DNA of 38,898 nucleotides from Armatimonadota bacterium (GTDB lineage Bacteria; Sysuimicrobiota; Sysuimicrobiia; Sysuimicrobiales; Sysuimicrobiaceae), in assembly GCA_025059775.1 (NCBI GenBank), contig JANXCW010000015.1, positions 1 through 38,898 of the forward strand, in the 5' to 3' direction. The notes beneath the pieces were generated by a model that searched no databases, had not been told where the DNA came from, and saw only the letters and a program-made list of their open reading frames with translations. Made by a program: the position numbers and the translations under genes. Positions 35,342 to 38,898 of this stretch are shown piece after piece (positions within the stretch are counted from its first letter, which is position 1; the number at the start of each line of letters is the position of its first letter).

Positions 35342-35348
35342 CGATGAA
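35305..35348 (+). promoter_or_regulatory. Pho-box-like array ahead of phoX
   Basis: TTTACA at 35305, TTAACA at 35316, a degenerate CTAGAT at 35327 and TTAACG at 35338 start exactly 11 bases apart. TT(A/T)ACA-N5 repeats are the B. subtilis PhoP-box form. The array overlaps the last 37 bases of mgsA including its stop. No good -10 follows in the purine-rich leader before the phoX ATG. Confidence 0.65.
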
Positions 35349-35403
35349 AGAGAAGAGAAAAGAGGTGAAGATGTGAACAAATCAGGTGAGGGGGGGAGTC
35401 CGG

Positions 35404-37344
35404 ATGGTGGACCGACGGAGCTTCTTACAGCTTTGTCGCTGGAAATGTGGTTACTCTTGCTTCACCGAAGTTTCAAACCTTGCCTCGAACCCTACGATGG
35501 GAGAGGTTCTCGAGGAGGCCCTCACCCGGCGGGAGTTCCTACGGACGCTGCTGGGGGCTACCATCGTGTTAGGGACCCCTGCGTGGCTCGGTCGGGTCGC
35601 GCAAGGAGCGAAGGTAGAGTCTGGCGTCCGATTCATCCCGGTAGGGTTAAGCCGAGAGGATCGAGTCATGGTCCCTTCCGGATACCTCACCCAGGTGGTG
35701 ATCCGGTGGGGAGATCCCATTACCGCAGATGCACCGCCCTACGATCCGCGGCGCCAGACTGCAGAGGCTCAGGCACGTCAGTTTGGATACAACTGTGACT
35801 ACGTCACTTTTCTGCCTTTGCCTCCAGGGTCTCGAGCCGCTGGCCAGGGCCTCCTGTGGGTGAACCATGAGTATACCAATCCGGAGTTGATGTTCTCTGA
35901 ATATCCTGTAGGGCGTCCCACACGGGAGATGGTGGATGTGGAACTCGCTGCGCATGGAGGCTCTGTGGTGGAGGTTCGTCAGGCCTCCGACGGCTCCTGG
36001 ACGTACCTGCGGGCCTCTCGCTTCAATCGCCGAATTACTGGTGAGACCTTGTGTCTCGTGACCGGACCTGCTGCCGGTCACGAGTGGATGCGCACCCGAG
36101 AGGATCCTACGGGGACCCGGGTTCGTGGCACGTTGAACAACTGCGCGGGTGGTGTGACTCCTTGGGGCACGGTGCTCACGTGCGAAGAGAACTTTCATCA
36201 ATACTTCGGCAATGCAGGTCAGTTGCCTGCAGATGATCCCCGTGCCCGGGTGCATGCCCGCTACGGAATTCCCCGGGGTTCTAGCGAGCGGCGATGGGAA
36301 CTGCATCATCCGAGGTTCGATGTGGCTCGAGAGCCTAATGAGCCCTTCCGGTTCGGATGGGTGGTGGAGGTAGATCCGTATGATCCCACCTTCGTGCCGC
36401 GCAAGCGCACGGCCCTGGGCCGGTTCAAACACGAGGGAGCCACCACCGTGGTCAGCCGGGATCGACGTGTGGTGGTGTACTCTGGAGACGATGAGCGGTT
36501 CGAGTATATCTACAAGTTTGTTTCGAGTAAGCCATTCCGCCCAGAGGATCGCGCCCACAACCTCACTCTTCTGGACGAGGGGACGCTGTACGTAGCGAAG
36601 TTCTACCCGGACGGTACTGGCGAGTGGCTCCCCCTGGTGTTTGGTCAGGGGCCCCTCACTCCTGAGAACGGGTTCCGCAGCCAAGCGGACGTGCTCCTGA
36701 ACACCCGAGGTGCTGCCGATCTCCTGGGAGCCACAAAGATGGATCGACCAGAGGACATCGAGGCGAGTCCCGTCACGGGTACGGTGTACGTGGTGTGCAC
36801 CAATAATGACCGACGGACTCTGTCTCAGGTGGATCCCGCGAATCCTCGGCCCGTGAACCGTCACGGCCATGTACTGGAGCTCTTTGAAGCCGCGGGAGAC
36901 CACACGGCCACCCGCTTCCGCTGGCAGATCTTCCTGCTCTGCGGGAACCCTAAGGATCCGGATACGTACTTCGCAGGATATGCGAAGGAACGGGTGAGCC
37001 CCATCAGCTGTCCGGACAACATCGTGTTTGATCGTAGCGGGAATCTTTGGATTGCTACGGACGGGCAACCTGCTGCCCTGGGATACAACGATGCACTTTA
37101 TGTGGCACCTGTCTCGGGACCTGAACGGGGCCGGGTGTGGCAGTTTCTGAGTGGCCCTGTAGGATGCGAAATATGTGGTCCGGAGTTCACTCCAGACTTC
37201 CGGACCCTCTTCGTGGCCATCCAACATCCGGGGGAAGGCGGGACGTTTGAGCGACCGATCAGTCGATGGCCGGATGGTACCGTGCCGCCTCGTCCCTCGG
37301 TGGTGGCGGTACGCCATCGCGAGGGGAGAGAAATCGGGACTTAA
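35404..37344 (+). CDS. phoX: Tat-exported PhoX-type alkaline phosphatase
   Basis: A 646-residue secreted phosphatase of the PhoX family, which in characterised members uses iron and calcium and hydrolyses phosphomonoesters. The twin-arginine motif TRREFLR is at 41-47, followed by a hydrophobic stretch to about 62. The 40-residue region before it, which contains three cysteines, is unusually long. Family motifs are LLWVNHEYTNPE, LNNCAGGVTPWGTVLTCEENF near 244-264, ALGRFKHEGAT, and the late SCPDNIVFD and CGPEFTPD. The ATG at 35404 follows GGGGGGAG. The stop overlaps the first TTAAC of the next Pho-box-like array. Moderate GC, as for its neighbours. Confidence 0.93.
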   Translation: MVDRRSFLQLCRWKCGYSCFTEVSNLASNPTMGEVLEEALTRREFLRTLLGATIVLGTPAWLGRVAQGAKVESGVRFIPVGLSREDRVMVPSGYLTQVVIRWGDPITADAPPYDPRRQTAEAQARQFGYNCDYVTFLPLPPGSRAAGQGLLWVNHEYTNPELMFSEYPVGRPTREMVDVELAAHGGSVVEVRQASDGSWTYLRASRFNRRITGETLCLVTGPAAGHEWMRTREDPTGTRVRGTLNNCAGGVTPWGTVLTCEENFHQYFGNAGQLPADDPRARVHARYGIPRGSSERRWELHHPRFDVAREPNEPFRFGWVVEVDPYDPTFVPRKRTALGRFKHEGATTVVSRDRRVVVYSGDDERFEYIYKFVSSKPFRPEDRAHNLTLLDEGTLYVAKFYPDGTGEWLPLVFGQGPLTPENGFRSQADVLLNTRGAADLLGATKMDRPEDIEASPVTGTVYVVCTNNDRRTLSQVDPANPRPVNRHGHVLELFEAAGDHTATRFRWQIFLLCGNPKDPDTYFAGYAKERVSPISCPDNIVFDRSGNLWIATDGQPAALGYNDALYVAPVSGPERGRVWQFLSGPVGCEICGPEFTPDFRTLFVAIQHPGEGGTFERPISRWPDGTVPPRPSVVAVRHREGREIGT

Positions 37345-37383
37345 CCCGAGTTAACTTAGTCTTATGAGTATCTTAACGCACCC
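37341..37383 (+). promoter_or_regulatory. Pho-box-like array ahead of pstS
   Basis: TTAACC at 37341, TTAACT at 37351, TTATGA at 37362 and TTAACG at 37373 start 10, 11 and 11 bases apart. With flanks the units read CTTAACCC, GTTAACTT, CTTATGAG and CTTAACGC, close to the cyanobacterial Pho box of 8-mers spaced by three bases. The -10-like TGTAAT (5 of 6) is at 37399-37404, with the last repeat over the -35 position, as at activator-dependent pho promoters. Confidence 0.75.
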
Positions 37384-37452
37384 CTGCGACATGGGGGTTG
37401 TAATGAGATGAGATGAGAGGAGAAGAAACAGAAAGGAGGAGGTGTGTTCCCT
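37345..37452. other. leader region of pstS
   Basis: Besides the Pho-box-like repeats and TGTAAT, this stretch has a short imperfect hairpin (ACCCC at 37380-37384 with GGGGT ending at 37398), a GAGAT tandem repeat around 37405-37417 and the strong ribosome-binding site AAGGAGGAGG at 37433-37442. Confidence 0.5.
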
Positions 37453-38586
37453 ATGCGGAGTAGGACTCGAATCCTTGTGGCTGGTGCTGTTCTGCTCTCA
37501 GCAATTAGTTTGGTCCCTTCAGGTCTAGCCCAGCAGCGGGCAGGTGGTACTGCAAGTCCCCCAGGCACCATTGTCATCGATGGATCCAGTACCGTGGCGC
37601 CTCTCACAAGTGCGGTAGCGGAAGAATTCGGAAAGACCTCGCAGGGCCGGGGTATCCGTATTACCGTGGGAATTAGTGGTACGGGTGGTGGGTTCAAGAA
37701 GTTCTGCGCAGACAGCGCTCAATCCCGCACGGACATCCAGGATGCCTCTCGCCCCATCCGGTCAGAGGAGGATGAGGCCTGCCGGCGAAACCTAGTGAGC
37801 TACGTGGAAGTGCCTGTGGCGATTGATGGGCTCAGTGTGGTGGTAAATCCCCGGAACACCTGGGCCACCTGCCTTACCCTTGGTGAACTCAAGCGGATGT
37901 GGGAGCCCGGAGCAGAGCGGAGGATTACGAGCTGGCGTCAGATTCGTCCTACTTTTCCGGATCGGCCCCTGCGGCTGGCGGGCGCAGGTGCAGACTCCGG
38001 TACCTTTGACAGCTTCACGGAGATGGTGGTGGGTCGGGCGAAGGCGAGCCGAGGGGACTACCAAGCCACAGAGGACGATAACGTGACCGTACAATTCGTC
38101 TCCCGGGATGAAGGGGCCCTGGGCTACTTCGGACTCGCATATCTGGAAGAGAATCTGGGCCGAGTGAAGGGTGTTGCCCTGGATCCTAGCGACCGAGTGG
38201 ACCTCACGTCCAACGATCAGTGCCGCGGAATCGAGCCCACGTTCGACAATACCAAGTCCGGCCGCTACCCTCTCACACGACCTCTGTTCATCTATCTCAA
38301 CCGTGCGAGTGCCCTTTCCAAGCCAGAGGTACGCCAGTTCGCTAACTGGTACGTGGGGAAGCAGAGCGGTGTGAACTTGGTGGTGGATGATCCCCGGCAA
38401 CGCGGTAAGAAGACCAACCTAACCCGTGCTGTAGGCTATGTAGAGTTCCCCGAGCCTGTATACGCCGCGGCCCGACAGTGCATTGCTCGGCTCAAGCCAG
38501 GGACAGCTTTCCGAGATGCCGGGAAGGTGGCAGGGCATGCAACACTTCAGGATGTGAACGTGAAATACGTGGGCCACTGCCGCTAG
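37453..38586 (+). CDS. pstS: PstS/SphX-like phosphate-binding protein
   Basis: A 377-residue exported solute-binding protein. The signal peptide runs from MRSRTRIL to about GLAQ (27). The phosphate-site motifs are [17 protein letters not shown] near 43-59, [12 protein letters not shown] near 74-85 and [12 protein letters not shown] near 181-192, with [12 protein letters not shown] later. This is the class that feeds PstCAB. Length fits the longer SphX/PstS branch of cyanobacteria and relatives. pstC, pstA and pstB are not in the window, so the protein may serve a transporter encoded elsewhere or act as a scavenging receptor. GTG 37444 is a possible earlier start, but ATG 37453 fits the ribosome-binding site better. 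Confidence 0.9.
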   Translation: MRSRTRILVAGAVLLSAISLVPSGLAQQRAGGTASPPGTIVIDGSSTVAPLTSAVAEEFGKTSQGRGIRITVGISGTGGGFKKFCADSAQSRTDIQDASRPIRSEEDEACRRNLVSYVEVPVAIDGLSVVVNPRNTWATCLTLGELKRMWEPGAERRITSWRQIRPTFPDRPLRLAGAGADSGTFDSFTEMVVGRAKASRGDYQATEDDNVTVQFVSRDEGALGYFGLAYLEENLGRVKGVALDPSDRVDLTSNDQCRGIEPTFDNTKSGRYPLTRPLFIYLNRASALSKPEVRQFANWYVGKQSGVNLVVDDPRQRGKKTNLTRAVGYVEFPEPVYAAARQCIARLKPGTAFRDAGKVAGHATLQDVNVKYVGHCR

Positions 38587-38733
38587 GTGGAGCTGAGGGG
38601 GGGCGGCGGCCACACCCCCACCCCTGTGCACCCCGGGAGCGCCCCTACCCCGCCGTCCCCCTTGCTCCTTCAACGCTCCTCTCCTGCTGAAAGTTCGTGA
38701 GATACCGAAAGAAAAGAAAGGAGGATCCAGTCG
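38587..38733. other. 147-bp region between pstS and the SLH gene
   Basis: The first half is made of G- and C-runs (a G run near 38599 facing C-rich stretches to about 38660) that could form a loose hairpin, but no T-tract follows. The second half leads into the ribosome-binding site of the SLH gene. No TTAAC-type repeats are seen, so Pho-box control of the SLH gene from here is not supported. Confidence 0.4.
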
Positions 38734-38898
38734 ATGCACACTCGACGCTTGTGGTCTATCCCCTGGATCGTGGGGCTGATGGGCCTTCTCCTCGCGGGGG
38801 TTGGGGGAGAGAGGCTGCGGGCCCAGCCGTTTGCGGATGTTCCGACGAACCACTGGGCGTACGATGCGATTGCGGAGTTGGCGGCGAAGGGGTTGATT
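38734..38898 (+). CDS. S-layer homology domain protein, N-terminal part (3' truncated by window)
   Basis: The first 55 residues of an exported protein. MHTRRLW and a hydrophobic core (about 8-24) with LRAQ make a signal peptide, and the mature part begins at once with an SLH domain, PFADVPTNHWAYDAIAELAAKG. In diderm lineages one SLH directly after the signal peptide is typical of SLH porins that tie the outer membrane to the cell wall. A plain S-layer protein is the alternative. AAAGGAGG at 38717-38724 precedes the ATG. It follows pstS, so a phosphate-linked envelope role is conceivable. Confidence 0.85.
   Translation, partial: MHTRRLWSIPWIVGLMGLLLAGVGGERLRAQPFADVPTNHWAYDAIAELAAKGLI

Noticed and set aside
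37378-37404. A rho-independent terminator between phoX and pstS formed by ACCCC...GGGGT.
   Set aside because: The stem is short and imperfect and is followed by TGTAATG, not a T-tract. It may be a minor leader structure.
1-38898. tRNA, rRNA, CRISPR repeats, insertion sequences or phage genes.
   Set aside because: None was recognised on reading both strands: no regularly spaced direct repeats with unique spacers, no transposase motifs and no cloverleaf-like sequence with a CCA end.

Overview
This window is a GC-rich bacterial chromosome segment of ordinary, gene-dense coding DNA. I see no rRNA, tRNA, insertion sequence, phage or CRISPR array. Many starts are GTG, stop and start codons often overlap (ATGA/GTGA), and the last gene is a secreted protein that begins with one S-layer homology (SLH) domain. 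A short mature part starting directly with SLH is known from SLH porins of diderm lineages without Proteobacteria-type outer-membrane tethering (Deinococcus-Thermus, Armatimonadota-like and related candidate phyla). I cannot name the species; a thermophilic or deep-branching diderm is an inference only.

Layout. 1-87 is the 3' tail of an unidentified + strand gene. 97-4686 is a minus-strand run: M20 dipeptidase, glutamine-dependent NAD+ synthetase, double-hotdog acyl-CoA thioesterase and a COG2426 membrane protein. 4778-8036 (+) holds an unidentified two-helix membrane protein, an ornithine cyclodeaminase-family enzyme and a leucyl aminopeptidase, facing a UPF0173 beta-lactamase-fold hydrolase (8040-8702, -). 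8896-13421 is the pyrimidine operon pyrB-C-D-F-E, preceded by a promoter, a PyrR-type RNA element and competing hairpins. 13517-16847 is a purine unit (hpt, guaB3-type IMP dehydrogenase, guaA) with its own near-consensus promoter. A PcrA/UvrD helicase follows (17002-19155).

19204-26272 is a complete peptide-type ABC importer: binding protein, two permeases, two ATPases and a tiny membrane protein. Its binding protein appears circularly permuted and the second permease carries a large extracytoplasmic insert. 26393-27238 is a LysM/M23 cell-wall hydrolase. 27280-33057 is a housekeeping run: DUF1385 protein, prfA, prmC, rpiB, glyA, upp and dCMP deaminase.

From 33066 to the right end composition changes to visibly lower GC and the content becomes phosphate acquisition: a Tat-exported PhoD phosphatase (-), methylglyoxal synthase (+), a Tat-exported PhoX phosphatase, a PstS/SphX-like phosphate-binding protein and the start of an SLH protein. 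Arrays of TTAAC-like hexamers repeated every 11 bp lie before phoD, phoX and pstS, with a weaker one before mgsA. They resemble Pho boxes. The inferred theme is a phosphate-starvation island in which methylglyoxal synthase, an enzyme that releases phosphate from dihydroxyacetone phosphate and is inhibited by phosphate in E. coli, is co-regulated with two phosphatases and a phosphate-binding protein. This island and the permuted binding protein are the two parts most worth following up.
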